Source of the DNA: Sclerodactyla briareus | Taxonomy: Eukaryota; Echinodermata; Holothuroidea; Dendrochirotida; Sclerodactylidae | Direction of reading: 5' to 3' | Length of the DNA stretch: 64,000 nucleotides | NCBI GenBank assembly: GCA_026419785.1 | Contig: JAODTK010005799.1 | Coordinates: 62,001 to 126,000, forward strand | Shown: piece after piece, positions 11,935-23,165 of the stretch | Layout of the letters: each line of letters begins with the position of its first letter | How positions within the stretch are numbered: the stretch's first letter is position 1 | The notes under the pieces: generated by a model | What the model saw: the letters and a program-made list of their open reading frames with translations, nothing else | What the model was told of the DNA's origin: nothing | The model's database searches: none | Translations under genes and position numbers: made by a program

Positions 11935-13090
11935 TTTAAAAGGAAAAAGCAAACTTTTATATATTCAACCCTTCCAACCCCAGAAATCTATGGTAGTATA
12001 GAACCAAACTTTGGTGCCCCAGTCCGGCAATGAAGACAAATGAAACGAGAAGGGTTAATACATGACCCTGGAGGTGGTAATGCTCAAAGGAAGGATGGAA
12101 GGTTTTGAAAGAAGAAAATAAAAAAAAAAAAAAAAAAATAATTTGTACATTTCAACCCTTACAAAGTCCTATATTTCTGGCTCAAAATGGCCTGGGTGCC
12201 ATCTCCGGCAATGCATAGTGTTTAGACTAACTTTAATTTCTCTCCCAGTCCGGCACTTGAAACGGAAGAGGAAGGGTTCTGAAGAAGAGAGACTGTAAAA
12301 CTTTTACATTCCACTCTTCAGAATATCTCGGTTCAAAATGGTCTGGGAGGCCATGTCCGGCAATCTGTTGCAGTACAAACGAACATTTTATGTGCCCCAG
12401 TCCCGGCCAATTGAAGGAACCTCTTGAATGATGGACGGAATTTCATCTAATAGAATGAAATTTCAGTGAGGCATGGATCAAACCTTCTCAGATTGAACGT
12501 CAGTCAATCGAGACAAAACGTTTCAGTCACTGAATCGCAGTGGAAAATCGACTGACTTCTAGTCCCGCTAGAGTATTCTTCAACATAAATTTTTTGGTCT
12601 AACAGACTGATAAAAATGTTGGGGCTGAAAAATTCAGCTGCCCATTTTAAAAGTGAAAATTGAAAGCCCCGGTAGAGAGAGGTTAAAATGTTTGGCAATC
12701 TATGGCAGTATAGAAATTCCACTTCACTGCCTGCAGCTTGAAACACTTGGGAAGGGCATTTCCTGCATCGGGGGCTACAAAACCAACAATCCTAGAAAAC
12801 GCTTGCGCGCCACAATGGTGGCGCTCCGCTGCGATAGTTACTACTCCCACCCTACTCGGATGTGTCCATCCCCCACCTCCAGGCCACAGATAAGAAGACG
12901 ACGGTACCACTTTAGATGCAGCCTAAAGCTAAAAACATTGTTAGTACCAGCTTTGTAGATCCAAGGGTACCTTGATCAAATTTCTAGTCTCTGCTCGCGC
13001 CGGATCTGCTGGTGGCACGGCCTCGTTAATCAAGCACCCAGCCTGCTACCGGGGTGCCCCGGCTGCAGACACACGTTTGGGGGCGGAAGA
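11935..13090. repeat. Block of diverged tandem repeats with a family X core, inserted in LINE-A
   Basis: Three or more diverged units, each with a TTCAACCCTTC-like start, an ATCTATGG/CAAAATGG stretch and CCCCAGTCCGGCAATGAAG or a variant, lie at about 11945-12060, 12140-12290 and 12297-12420. A related piece at about 12690-12760 runs into a family X copy with GGGAAGGGCATTTCC and the core hairpin GCGCGCCACAATGGTGGCGC (12803-12830). The block separates the LINE-A reverse transcriptase from its C-terminal domain, so it was inserted after the LINE. A run of A occurs at about 12119-12138. Confidence 0.6.
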
Positions 13091-14110
13091 TTTTATGACG
13101 ATTTTTCTCTATATATGAAGGCTGGGGTTAGTCGGCAAACACAGCATGGTAGTCGCAAAAAAAAGGGTACACGCCAAAGGAATGGTCTATCGACTCCCCT
13201 GCAAGTTACGAAAACTCTAATATCTTCCTCGCACTCTGAATTCTCTAAAATAACTCTATCACCCTTCTGATCGTAAATAATACTTTCTAGCAGGAAGCTT
13301 TGCTGCTTCAAAGTGTGAACTGCCAGCACCTTACCCATCAGGATGAACTTAAGAGCCAAGTATCTGACCAGACTTGGAGTTTTATCAACAAGACTATGAC
13401 TGTAAACGCCTAGTATCTTCAACAGTTTTAATTTACTGTAATAACTTAGTATCATCTGCAACCAAATGAACTTGCGGGCAACACATCAGGCACATCTTGA
13501 TATAATTACAAAACATAGAGGCCCACACCTTCCCGGAGAAGCCACTATGTAACCCCTCATGCTGGAAGATGAAACAACCATTCACTATACTCTTTGATTT
13601 CGTAGGCACCTAAAAATCCTGGATAAATTTTACAATTTGGCATAAAAATACCATGAGAAACCAACTTGCCGATCAACCTACGATGCGGCACTTCATCGAA
13701 AGCTTTCATAAAATCCACATCAATAAATAACCTATATTAACTACTTTCTTCATCTAAAAGTATGGGATCTCCCATAAGAAAACTAAAATTGTTTTTTTTA
13801 CTTAATAAATTACTTACTCTCATATTAATCATGCTGAGACCTGATAAGCTTTTCAAGGCAACTCATTAGCACATCAGTTAAGCTAACAGGTCTGTAGTTT
13901 CCTGGGTGTGATTTATCTCCTTTCTTAAAATAACAATGATTTATCAAAAACTATGGTTAGTGGCTATAACTAGCACATGAGCTAGTTCTTAAGTGCCTTT
14001 GGATGGAGCCCCCAAAACATCAGAATGGTCTATGACCAAGTTTATAAGTTATTGGGAAAGGCCCAACAATTGGGATCTCCCCTGCAGGCTGTAAACATAG
14101 GATTAACTAG
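13090..14110 (-). pseudogene. LINE-A reverse transcriptase fragment
   Basis: Reading down the minus strand, the landmarks are a GPDGVHP-like stretch near 14010, KKGDKSHPGNYRPVSLTDVL (about 13925-13865), LFIDVDFMKAFDEVPHR (about 13735-13683; the FID/AFD block carries the first catalytic aspartate) and ADDTKLLQ (about 13460-13437; the catalytic Asp pair). After these come a WSDTWLL-like stretch, a LKFHPD-like stretch and LENSECEEDIRVFV (about 13245-13205). These are in the order found in CR1/jockey reverse transcriptases. Several frames must be joined to follow it, so no functional enzyme is encoded. The open frame at 13093-13461 covers the portion after the Asp pair. Confidence 0.85.
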
Positions 14111-15700
14111 TAAGAAGTTTGCTAATGCCTCTGTCTTTTACCTATCCCCATCGTTGTCTTGACCTCACCGTTATTAGATACTATCTAAACATCTATGACG
14201 TCAAGGCATGTAGCATTAACCTCGGTAGTCATGAAAGTATGCGAGCGATTGGTACTTAAGACTGAAGCTTCTCTGATTGATCATCTGGACCGATCAGTTT
14301 GCGTACAGATCGAAACGCGCACCGAGTACGCCGTACTTGTCAGCCTCGAATCTCTATTCCCCACTGAACTCACGACTAATGGGAATTAGCCAGGATCATG
14401 TTCTTCGAGATTTCCTCCTCATGCTTTTAACAACATACAACCACATATTCTGCCAATTGAACCTCCTGAATATGAATGTCTGCCATGATTTTGTTCTATG
14501 CTCCGGATTTATCGTTATCTCACTGGAAGGTCACAGTATGTCAAGATTCCAAACGCTAACAGTGTCGCATATCGAATGCATTAAACGTCCCAACACTGGG
14601 TTCCACAGGGTAGGTTTTTAGCCCCCATTTTTTTTACTCTTTATTCGTCAGATGCGATATCCAGTAGCGAGAATTGTACATTAGTAAAATTGCCGAGACA
14701 CTGCTTGTTGGATCTGATACCAAGATGACAAACTGCTTACTTGAATCAATCAATGATTTTGTGGAATACTGCAAATCTAACTTTCTAGAACTGAATGCCA
14801 GTAAGACGAAAAAAAGGGGTATTGATTTCGTAGCGGAAAGGGTACATAGGGAGGTTGTAATAGGTGGCAGTGTTGTTGAAATGGTGACTTAAAGTATCTT
14901 GGGGTGGTGATCGACAATAACGCTCTCTTGGCATGATCATCTAGATGAATTATTGAATAGAATTAAATACTATGATGCATTGCTTTCGTATGTTGAACAA
15001 TTTCATGTGAATAATGAATACTTCTAGTTTATAATTCGTTTATTACTGGAGTGTGAGCTATAACTAGTTTCATGGGTGGGAAGCGAAAAGAGATATTCAC
15101 GTATTGATACCTAAACTCGGCAAGCGAGCCGTCTGCTCGTGCCAGTCAATCGACTTTGGCCACGTCTTATCTTCAACTACTGAGAGTGAATTGGAAAAAA
15201 TCATGAGCGAAGACAGCCACCCTCTTCAACATTATTTCAATACTGCTGTTATTTCCAGAAGTGGGAGGATGCGGCCTCCTCCCGCCACGATGAATCAACA
15301 TTCTTCCTCTTCGTTCCACAGTGTATCAAACTTCGTAATAGTGACTTCCATCGTTAGAGCTCAGCTGTCCTGGTCCCCCGTCTTTTTCCTCTTGTCATTG
15401 TCTTGTCGACTGTTTTCCCGTGTTTTGAGATTGTTCAATGCTTTCATTCTTATAACTGTTTGATACTGTGAATATTTATTTGGATACTACTTCATGTCCT
15501 TTGTGCATTGCTTTGGGGCTTGTTTTTCTATATGTTTGAAATTATCTTATGGTCATATTGTTGCAACTGTTTGACACTGTTTTTATCATTGTTTGACTGT
15601 TTTTATTGTTTTTCATATTTTTTAATGTTTGTAACTGTTTTATACTAGCATGCAATTACCCTCGTGGTTTAATACAGTTGATCGATCTAATCTAATCTAC
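14110..15700 (+). mobile_element. Rex1/L2-type LINE (LINE-B), 5'-truncated, nested in LINE-A
   Basis: The element begins within its reverse-transcriptase gene (boundary uncertain, about 14060-14190) and ends at GATCTAATCTAATCTAC (about 15684-15700), short ATCTA repeats of the kind seen at CR1/L2 3' ends. Minus-strand LINE-A sequence lies on both sides, which fixes the order of events: LINE-A first, then LINE-B. The 5' truncation is normal for target-primed reverse transcription. The 3' untranslated part (about 15460-15700) is T-rich with repeated GTTTGACTGTTTTTAT-like words. Confidence 0.8.
14170..15400 (+). pseudogene. LINE-B reverse transcriptase and C-terminal region, decayed
   Basis: Landmarks in order: RHVALTSVVMKVCERLVLK (about 14206-14262); QFAYRSKR in a second frame near 14290; VPQGRFLAPIFFTLY in a third frame near 14600; KIAETLLVG near 14686; FVEYCKSNFLELNASKTK (about 14760-14808); GGSVVEMV; YLGVVIDN (about 14893); and a late LEKIMSEDSHPL block near 15190 followed by RSGRMRPPPA. 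This is the layout of Rex1/L2-group LINEs. The catalytic ADD is replaced by AET (14692-14700), consistent with a 3-bp loss, so the enzyme is dead even apart from the frameshifts. Confidence 0.8.
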
Positions 15701-15704
15701 TATT

Positions 15705-16180
15705 GGAGCTGGAAGCCACATTGCATTTTCCGCTTAGAAATTGGACCTACTGCCAGAAATCCTAGGTCATTCTTACAGTTTCCTAGCAAATTTTTCTCCA
15801 TTGTCTTTTAGGCTTTTCTACCCAACATTTGGCTTGGTTCCTTATTTCTGTGTGAGTGTAATCACTATACCTAGAAGCACTACGTAATCCATATTATCTC
15901 TGCTAACATCGAGTTTTTTTTCTCCTATTTCTACCGAATTTCATCATTTCATGGCAACTCATTATGCTGTTTGCCTGCGACCGATCGTTTTTTACTATAT
16001 GGAATAAACTTAGTTTACCTTGTTCATTTTCTCCATAAAAACATTAACTTAATTATCAACAATCCATTTCTCTCTTGGAGAAACTGTCCCAGTCACAATC
16101 CAACTCCTTTGCCATTTCCTACAAATTCCCATTAGAAAAAAATGCCATCTGATATAAGATGCTATCTAGTTCAAGTTACA
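15705..16180 (-). pseudogene. LINE-A linker between endonuclease and reverse transcriptase
   Basis: On the minus strand, broken frames give a MAKELDCDWDSF-like stretch, then WRKI and NCKNDP-like pieces near 15760-15780. In jockey/CR1 elements the last resembles the conserved 'KNDPKSFWKY' segment just before the reverse transcriptase. The block ends abruptly at the LINE-B 3' end. Confidence 0.6.
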
Positions 16181-16830
16181 ATTTATTTTAAACTTGATAA
16201 CACAATGATCACTATGTCCCAGAGGACTCACATACTGCCCTCCACAACCATCTCTTTCCTGTTTAGTAAAAACAAGTCTAAAGTATACTAGGCTAATTCA
16301 CCCCTCTTATCATGTTATTCTAGTCAAACCACTTTCCTGTTGTATGCAAGCAACTATCCCTGACACTCCTCCAAGAATATTCCACCGCACTCAACCCTAC
16401 ACTAGTCAGTACTCTAATCGACGTGGGTAAATTGAAATCTCCCTAATTAAAATGTGAGAAAAAAGTCTGATTTAAATAATTAGACATCAAACGATCGAGT
16501 TCATCGAGATTATTAGCAATCTCTACTGGGACTATTATCAATACGCCGATTTATACTGCATCATTCCCACATAGTTTAATTGTACCCCAAACCTCTCCCT
16601 GAAATTTGAAGACATATGAATATCCTCTGCTAAAATTCCTTTCTAAACATACACAGCCCACCTCTTGGTTGTACTTCGTGATCACCTGAGCTAAGAAAAA
16701 TATTGTATCCCTCTATTTTCAGCCCAGGCTGCACCCACTTTCGAGAATTGAACTTGCTGACAGGGACGTCAGCGCAAAATAGTACGTTGGCGAACTGGAG
16801 CTTCATCTCGTGGCGTTTGTAATAGACGTT
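16180..16830 (-). pseudogene. LINE-A endonuclease domain remnant
   Basis: Minus-strand pieces in order: YYKRHEMKLQFANV (about 16822-16780), EGYNIFLSSGDHEVQPRGGL (about 16715-16655), GDFNLPTS (about 16445-16420), a VRDSCL stretch near 16360, QPSILD near 16290 and SPLGHSDHCVIK (about 16235-16200). The GDFN and SDH motifs are the catalytic and metal-binding landmarks of APE-type LINE endonucleases, and both are preserved. Stops and shifts between blocks show that the gene is dead. The 5' boundary is unclear; nothing recognisable precedes about 16830. Confidence 0.8.
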
Positions 16831-17980
16831 TACTGAGGGCAGTTCCTGCAGTAGGCAGTGGCAGCGCTTCGCCTCAGGAACACTTGGGGGACCTCAGGAG
16901 AAAAGGTGAAATTTTGAGGGAGGGGGAAAGGGAAAGATTAAAGAGGACGATACGAGCAGATACCATACCCACATCGGCGCGATTCGCCGAGTGTCGAAGG
17001 GCCCGCCTTATGGAGTCCAGAGGCAAGCGCCGGGGGGGTGGAGTGGGGAAGAACCGAAGATCAGCGATCTGGGGCTTCTGTAGGCCTGGAATACAGGTTA
17101 GTTGGAATTGGTGGCATTTTGGTGGCCAGTAGTATAGGAAATTCACAATAAACGAGACCTCAGCTGGGCGGACCTCAATGGGTTCCAATTCATTCTTTGT
17201 TAAACTCTTCTTTCTCTGGTAATTCTTGGGAACACTGGAGGAGGGGGGATGAAAACAAATGAAGTAGGGAGTCTTCACCCAACCCCTAGGCGGCGCAAGC
17301 GGGGGGGGGGGGAGGGGGGACGGGGGGTGGGGGACGCGTCCCCAAATTCAGAGTGGGGGGTTCCGTCCTCCCTAAAATTTTGACCAAATGAAATTTGGAA
17401 TATTAACCCCAACATCGAAATTTAAAACAAACAAAAACTATCATGTCGATCTGCGGAACATAATTTGGAATATTAGACACTAGATTATAACAGCCTATTT
17501 TTTTTGATATGTGAAAACTAGTTTCATTCTAAGTCCAACCAAATGTTGCCGTACCCGAACCGTTGCCGCCTGTCCGCGATATTCGCAGCTGTAGCGAAAT
17601 CTGTGTGTATAATCTGCCCAGTTGTACTCAAGTCAGTTCAGATCGACTAGATACTCTTCCGCTGTGCGCTAACTTCGTAAACAAGAAGGACACACGAGCT
17701 AGCTAACATATTGGCCAATACAAGTGATACGATGACTGTAATGCCTAGTCTCCTGACTAGCCTAATAGATTATTCAAGATACATAAGCACCGCTGTATGT
17801 ACAGGCCACATAATCGGTAAACAAAAGTGGGCATTGAAAAAATTTAGTCTTTAGAAGAAACATAGGACGTTGATGCTGCATTTTTGGTTTTTCTAGCGTA
17901 TGATTATGGAACATGAAGATAAACCCCAAATGACATGTCGGTGAATGACGTTATCATTTACGATCTTGCAGTAATTGGCT
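16831..17980. other. No recognised feature; G-rich tract at 17300-17345
   Basis: Open frames at 16874-17278 (-) and 16884-17132 (+) overlap each other and have no recognisable domain. The latter is Arg-rich because of a purine-rich strand (about 16890-17080). A long G tract with a short inverted GGGGACGCGTCCCC element lies at 17300-17345. Confidence 0.35.
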
Positions 17981-17984
17981 TTAG

Positions 17985-18245
17985 GTGTTACGTATCTGTT
18001 TCACATAAAAAAGACCCAAACAGCATGATTTATGTATTCAAACTGTATACTGTAAAATTGCTATACATTGGCTTACAGATATGTTGCGATACACACAACA
18101 TATTTTGAAACCTGATTCCTTGTTTGGTACAAACCACTTCATCACCACTTGGTGATGAAGTGAATATAAACTTCGTGAAGGGAAAAGGTGTTACGTAACT
18201 GTTCAAAGACACAAATTTGTCCCACTTTTGGTGTCTTTTAAACGT
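17985..18245. mobile_element. Possible MITE with central hairpin and GGTGTTACGTA repeats
   Basis: GGTGTTACGTATCTGTTTC (about 17985) recurs as GGTGTTACGTAACTGTTC (about 18187), flanking about 180 bp. Between them is a perfect 12-bp inverted repeat, CACTTCATCACC (18135-18146) and GGTGATGAAGTG (18151-18162), with a 4-base loop. The outer words are direct rather than inverted repeats. No coding potential is seen. The mobile-element reading is a guess from structure. Confidence 0.3.
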
Positions 18246-18639
18246 ACGTAATAATTTTCCTTAGCTGTCAATATTGTAAAATGAGAGGAAACAAAAGTGT
18301 GGAAAATGTTAATCTTTCCAGTGTTTGGGTCGTCTCACTACGGGCGCGACTAAACACCTAACCAGACTCAGATACGCCTAACACGTGACCACAGTGGCAT
18401 GGCAACTGGGGCGGGAAAGGGGTACCTTGGTGAGCAGAATAATACTCAGTATCGACATGGCATGTAAATTAACCATAAGGATGGGGGGGGGGGGTTCGAA
18501 GGTGTGACAGCCCGTTCCCCGGGCTCTCCCTCAGCGAGGAATTGCTGTCTTCAAACAATATGATGGCCATACACTTCATACATACATTTTATTATAATTA
18601 CGATTTTGCAGAATGACCCAGTGTATGACTGGGTCATAG

Positions 18640-18815
18640 CTACAACGCTCAAGAAGTGCCGTTTCGGCCATATGGGAGGTTTGTGAAACCAAATTTTATT
18701 GTACGCTCCGCGCCAACCAATTGGGCCGCTCCGCTTAGATAGTAACAACATCAATTCATCGAAAGGTTGGTCTGCACCCCCCCCCCAAAATTTGTGGGCT
18801 TACCGCCGCCACTGC
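18640..18815 (+). mobile_element. Family X, partial copy
   Basis: The copy has AAGAAGTGCCGTTTCGGCCA, GAGGTTTGTGAAAC, the core CGCTCCGCGCCAACCAATTG with CGCTCCGCTTAGATAGT (18702-18743), a C run (about 18777-18787), and a TTACCGCCGCCACTGC end. The block order is that of the full family X copies. The end again resembles a reversed CAGTGGCGTA terminus. Confidence 0.65.
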
Positions 18816-18839
18816 CCAACACCCCATGCCCCTGCCAGG

Positions 18840-18905
18840 GTTGGAGGACTCGAGGCGTCGAGGCCATTTTTTCTGCCCTCGGTCTCGGACTCGGACCTCG
18901 TCACA
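18840..18905. repeat. CTCGG-rich short-unit repeat
   Basis: Diverged tandem copies of TCGGACTCGG/CTCGAGGCG occupy this stretch. A related CCTCGG-rich array lies at 19629-19714. Confidence 0.45.
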
Positions 18906-19084
18906 GCCCGTTTGCCCAAGCTTTCTCATGAGCTCTCAAACAAAAGGGTTAGCCATTCCCAGGTCGTGTTGGATACTGTGTGTTCAGGTGCTCGGTGTTT
19001 CTAAGCAATGGCTGCAATTAAGGACACACATACAAACCTACATTTCCAAATGGTCAGTCTGGATGGGTTTTAATGGGATGAACG

Positions 19085-19400
19085 AATTGCGAGTTGCCCT
19101 ATGCGTGAAATCTCCGTGAATGAAATTCATGAACTTATAGGGCCCATGGGGGACTAACCAGGAAGATATGAGAGATATGAGAAAGGTTACGAAATTCTTC
19201 GCACTTTGCGTCAATATGGCTGTCAGCAAGATGATGTATCAATCATTCTAAGATCAGTTAACTGCCTCTCTAACGGTCTCTCTGTTAATGAGTCTGTTCG
19301 ACTTTTCTTCATGATCAGGGGTGAACTTGGCGGATGGCTGCCCCCTAGAGATAAGGCCGGGTCAGGACAGTTGTGTGTTTTTCCGTGGAGTGATTGAATT
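19085..19400 (+). other. Possible coding remnant (unidentified)
   Basis: The plus frame reads MREISVNEIHELIGPMGD, a stop, then YEKGYEILRTLRQYGCQQDD and a Ser/Val-rich stretch to 19397. Composition and charge pattern look more protein-like than neighbouring frames. I do not recognise the family. A decayed exon or a transposon accessory frame are both possible; chance is not excluded. Confidence 0.2.
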
Positions 19401-19628
19401 TCGAATTAAATCAAAAATTAATAGTCTATCAAAGAAAAAAAAAATAACAAGCCTCCTTATTGAGTTCATTTGTGAGGAGATGTGTTCATCTCAATTCCAG
19501 TTAAGGATGAGACAGTTGTGGCGGTTTACAATTCACAAATTTGTATTTATAGGTGCTGTACAAGATGTTACAGGTTTGTATGGTAAGTTTTGATAGTGAA
19601 TTTTACATTGTTTTAATACGTTCAACCG

Positions 19629-19714
19629 ACCTCGGTCTCGGCCTCGATGGTGCGGCCTTGGCCTCGAGCGCGGAAGCCTCGGCTCGGCCTCGAAGGTAGT
19701 GGCTCGGCCTTTCG
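19629..19714. repeat. GGCCTCG minisatellite
   Basis: Repeated GGCCTCG / GCTCGGCCTCG words run through the stretch, with two- to four-base variation. It is GC-rich relative to its flanks and gives a spurious frame on the minus strand. Confidence 0.6.
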
Positions 19715-19719
19715 GAAGG

Positions 19720-22700
19720 TGCGCAGCCTAGACTACAACACGGGCACATTCGTAGCACGGCAACTAGCACTGGGCCTTCTCTGTGCATCGTAGGCTGTGC
19801 CGGTCGATCTTACTTGGTTTCCTATTCAAAAAGAAAAGTGGTCTCCGGGGCCGGGGATGGAATGAAGGAAAAGGAAGCAATGTATTGGGCCGACATGCAA
19901 TCTGTGTTGAAAAGCTGATCATCTCGATAATGATGTGATCCTATAAAGATACACAAATTCACGTGGAATCGATCGTAATATCTCAGTGCTCAAGCTGCAC
20001 GGCCGTCTGGTTACTAATAACAAGAAGTTTCCCAAATATCTTTCAAAATTAATGCCGCTGTGGCAGATAAGCACCTAGGAACACGTTTTTTTTCTTACCC
20101 CCTTCGGGTAAATTGAATAGATAACACACTTGCTCGGGATAAGGGCTGCCGAAGGATTGTGAAGGTGCTAGTTACACACCTTTTCAAGGAGGGCAAATCG
20201 GAATGGGAAAGCCAACTGGGGTAATTATTTTTGGATAGTCTATCATTCCGGATAAGCTTTCATTTCTCGACCCCTTTTTGGCAGTGGATTGAAAATGCTC
20301 ATAGATAATACGGAAACGTTATCTGAAAACTGTGTTAAGGTAAATTAAAATGCTGAGCGGACACTCGATGTCTAGAAACCCCCCCCCCCCACATTTAGTT
20401 TTTTCTTTTTTTTCAAATAATTTACCTTTGAGCCTCAGAACTAATGACTAATAATCGATCGAACATAAGAACAATAAAGCCATCAGCTCTGGACGATCAC
20501 CACCGATGAGAGATTATATGAGAAAACAAATAATATCCCTCCTCCCCTTCTAGACCAGGGGCGCAATCACAGGCGGACGAGTTCAACACCCCCCCCCCCC
20601 CCCTCGTTATCGCGACAAGTCAGATAAGCATATGAAGACATAGTGTAACGTATCAAAGGTAGGCATTTACGATTAAAGGATCCGAACAAAAACAGACTGT
20701 AGATAACCTTGACCAATAACAACATGTGGCGCAATATGGGGCGATAGTTCGGGGTAGTTCCGTTACTATACATTGATCTGACGCAACTCGCAAACCCACA
20801 TGGGTAAAGGCGGTACTGGTACCGTACATAACCAATCTGAATTGAGATCAAAAAATGTATGAATTTTCAAAATGTGGGGCACAAATTTGAGCTAGGATCC
20901 ACTTTGTTACTAACGCCTAATTGCCGCCATAGGAGTGGCAAGAAGGTGACCTATACTACAGGAATTGAACACGGCGCCTAATAAATAGGCAGTATGATAG
21001 GAGTCAGGCCGTCTACGCTTTATAGAACACTTAAGCAGAGTTGGGGTCGCCTGTGGATTGCCTGACTTTGCATAGTTTACCAAATTTCAATACGACGACG
21101 ACAAAACGACGAGTGACTATCGTGGCAAAATAACAGAATAAGAGGGTAATCCCCGGAGTTGCAGGATTCATCGGCAACTGTGAACTATTCAGTCGTTTCA
21201 ACTTGATACTATTTTGCGAGTTGCAAATTAATAGACAGAATTTATCAAAATATGTTCTGGAGACACCATTTTCCCAAAAAATATTCATATTAATGGAAAA
21301 GGCATGGGATTTCAGCGGGAAATGCTGGGGAACTATTCGTTTTTGCTTCTTCGTTACCTGTCTGGTTCGGTCCTTACAGTCACTAGCGATTAAAGGGGCG
21401 GGGCAACAGGGGCACATTTCCCGGGTATCTCCAATTGGGGGCCCCCACAGGGCACCCCCACATTGAAGAGTACAAAAGTGTTATAAATAGTGAGCCACAA
21501 CCAAAAAGTACGTGTTCCGAATTAATTATTACTGCATTGGTTTAACGTTGAGTGACGACTTTGCTATTCTATTCCGTTAACTATTATGATCCCCGAATTC
21601 CCGATGATAGATCCTCCGTCGCGCGATTTTGCTTTTGGAGGGATAGGGCAATGCGCACAGAGGCGTAAATACACAATTTTCCAAGGGGGTGTGAACTTTT
21701 GTGGGACAAGATGTTCTGTCTGAGGACCGACTTTTTTTTGATTGACTATTTTGTCATTTTCCCAGGTTTTTTTTTTTCGGCGTACCGTGGGTTACGTTCA
21801 CACGAGGGGAGGGGGAGGGGTGGGGTAGGTAGGTGGCCAATCTTTCCGTGGGTGCCTTCCGTACAACTGTGCCATTTGTTCCGTTTTTATATGGCATTCT
21901 TCGTGCACGAACACAGTCCTTTGGGGGTCTATTCACGGTTACTCTAAAATCGGCTTTGGCCGCTCAGAGCCGACTTTCGCCGCTACGGGACGTCCGACTT
22001 CTCAATATCTCAGGGGGTGATCTCGGGGGTGTCACACCCCCACAACCTCCCGAATGCCCGCGAATGCCGCATCAGGGTCAGGGAGGCAAGGGACTAGGCT
22101 ACACGGCAGCTCCAACCGCGAAAGTTTTTAACAACAAGAAATTCAGGCAGAGAATTTAGACAAAATTGGGCTGAGTTACCCGATTCTTTATCAGGTTTAT
22201 TGATTGCCCGAATTTTTCACATTATGCCCGGAAAATACACCAAAATTTATCGATCTTCGCGCGCGTTGATACTTTCTGTATTAGTTAATGTTGTGTTTTC
22301 GTATGGTACTGAAATTCGGGCAGGTCCTGTATATTGCCTCAAGCCGCAACACCATAAGTTGCCGAAACGCCTTGACAGCCAACTCTGAAGTGAATTAGGT
22401 TCGAGTACGTGGCACGCCATTGCTTATACAGGCAATGCATCCGACGAGATAACGGCATGTTGCCGTCGCATGCATTGTCAGGCTCACTCCCCCAGCTGGA
22501 TGTAAGGTTTGCGGTGGTCACTGATTTAATCTCATTTAATTATTATCGGCTAAAGTTTCCTCATTTTCTCGTAGTCTTTGTTTAACGAGTAGGTTATTCC
22601 TCCAGTCTATGGGTCGCATCCATGTGGTTTTGTGCAATGTCGATGCATAAGTAAAAATATAACTTTCAAGAATTCAAGTTCAAAGGTTCAATATTCCTGC

Positions 22701-22980
22701 TTTTATTGTTTTTCAATCTCTACTGCGGTTGTTTTGCCCTGAGAGTTGAACATAAATTAGCCTACAATACAACCCATCCGGAAAAAAGTGGGTTCGTGTT
22801 CAATTTCATCTGTTAATGCAACAATGGAGGAGACATGTTGAACAAACTCCAGTGAGTTTTGCACCGGCATAAATGTCTGTTTAAACAGATGTCTTTTTCG
22901 GATGGAATATTAGGCTATAATTTGAGTGTCCCGGGTACTGACTGTACAGTCTATAGTGTGTTCCGTAAGCGTATTATGCG
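19720..22980. other. No recognised feature; several C/G runs
   Basis: No protein family, RNA gene or window-internal repeat was identified. Homopolymer runs occur at about 20380-20390 (C), 20588-20602 (C) and 21769-21779 (T). A purine-rich GGGAGGGGGAGGGGTGGGG segment lies at about 21804-21826. At about 22014-22046 a GGGGGTG / CACACCCCC inverted pair flanks a short loop. CAGGGGCGCAATCACAGG at about 20558 resembles the hAT-like ends seen elsewhere. Confidence 0.35.
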
Positions 22981-23165
22981 CCACCCCCCCCCACATGCTC
23001 GGACCCGCCCCCCGACGCTGAATCCGCGCCCCCCCCCCCATGCTTACGGCAATATTTATTCGGGCGGCGCCAGGGATTTTACGATAGGGGGGAAGATTTA
23101 GCATGGATGTCTGCCATGAGAGAGGGGGTCTGAAGGGGGAGGGGGGTCCCCCTCCCTTCTTTTTT
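22980..23165. repeat. C/G-rich tracts with inverted pairing
   Basis: C runs at about 22983-22992 and 23030-23038 are followed by GGGGGAGGGGGGTCCCCCTCCC at about 23136-23157, which can fold on itself. GGCGCCAGGGATTTTACG (about 23067) looks like a degenerate transposon end. No gene. Confidence 0.4.

Larger units (their letters stand above)
11370..16830 (-). mobile_element. CR1/jockey-type LINE (LINE-A), interrupted by two insertions
   Basis: Four blocks on the minus strand, in the right order from high to low coordinates, make one non-LTR retrotransposon: endonuclease (about 16830-16180), linker (about 16180-15705), reverse transcriptase (about 14110-13090) and the C-terminal domain (about 11800-11370). 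The gaps are filled by a plus-strand LINE (about 14110-15700) and by a block of short repeats (about 11935-13090). Each block matches jockey-superfamily landmarks but has stops and frameshifts, so the element is dead. Roughly 100 residues between the linker and reverse transcriptase are not recognisable, either deleted at the insertion or too decayed to see. Confidence 0.8.

Noticed and set aside
16874-17278. 134-residue minus-strand frame
   Set aside because: No recognisable motif; an antisense frame of 82 residues covers much of the same bases, and the LINE-A remnant ends before it.
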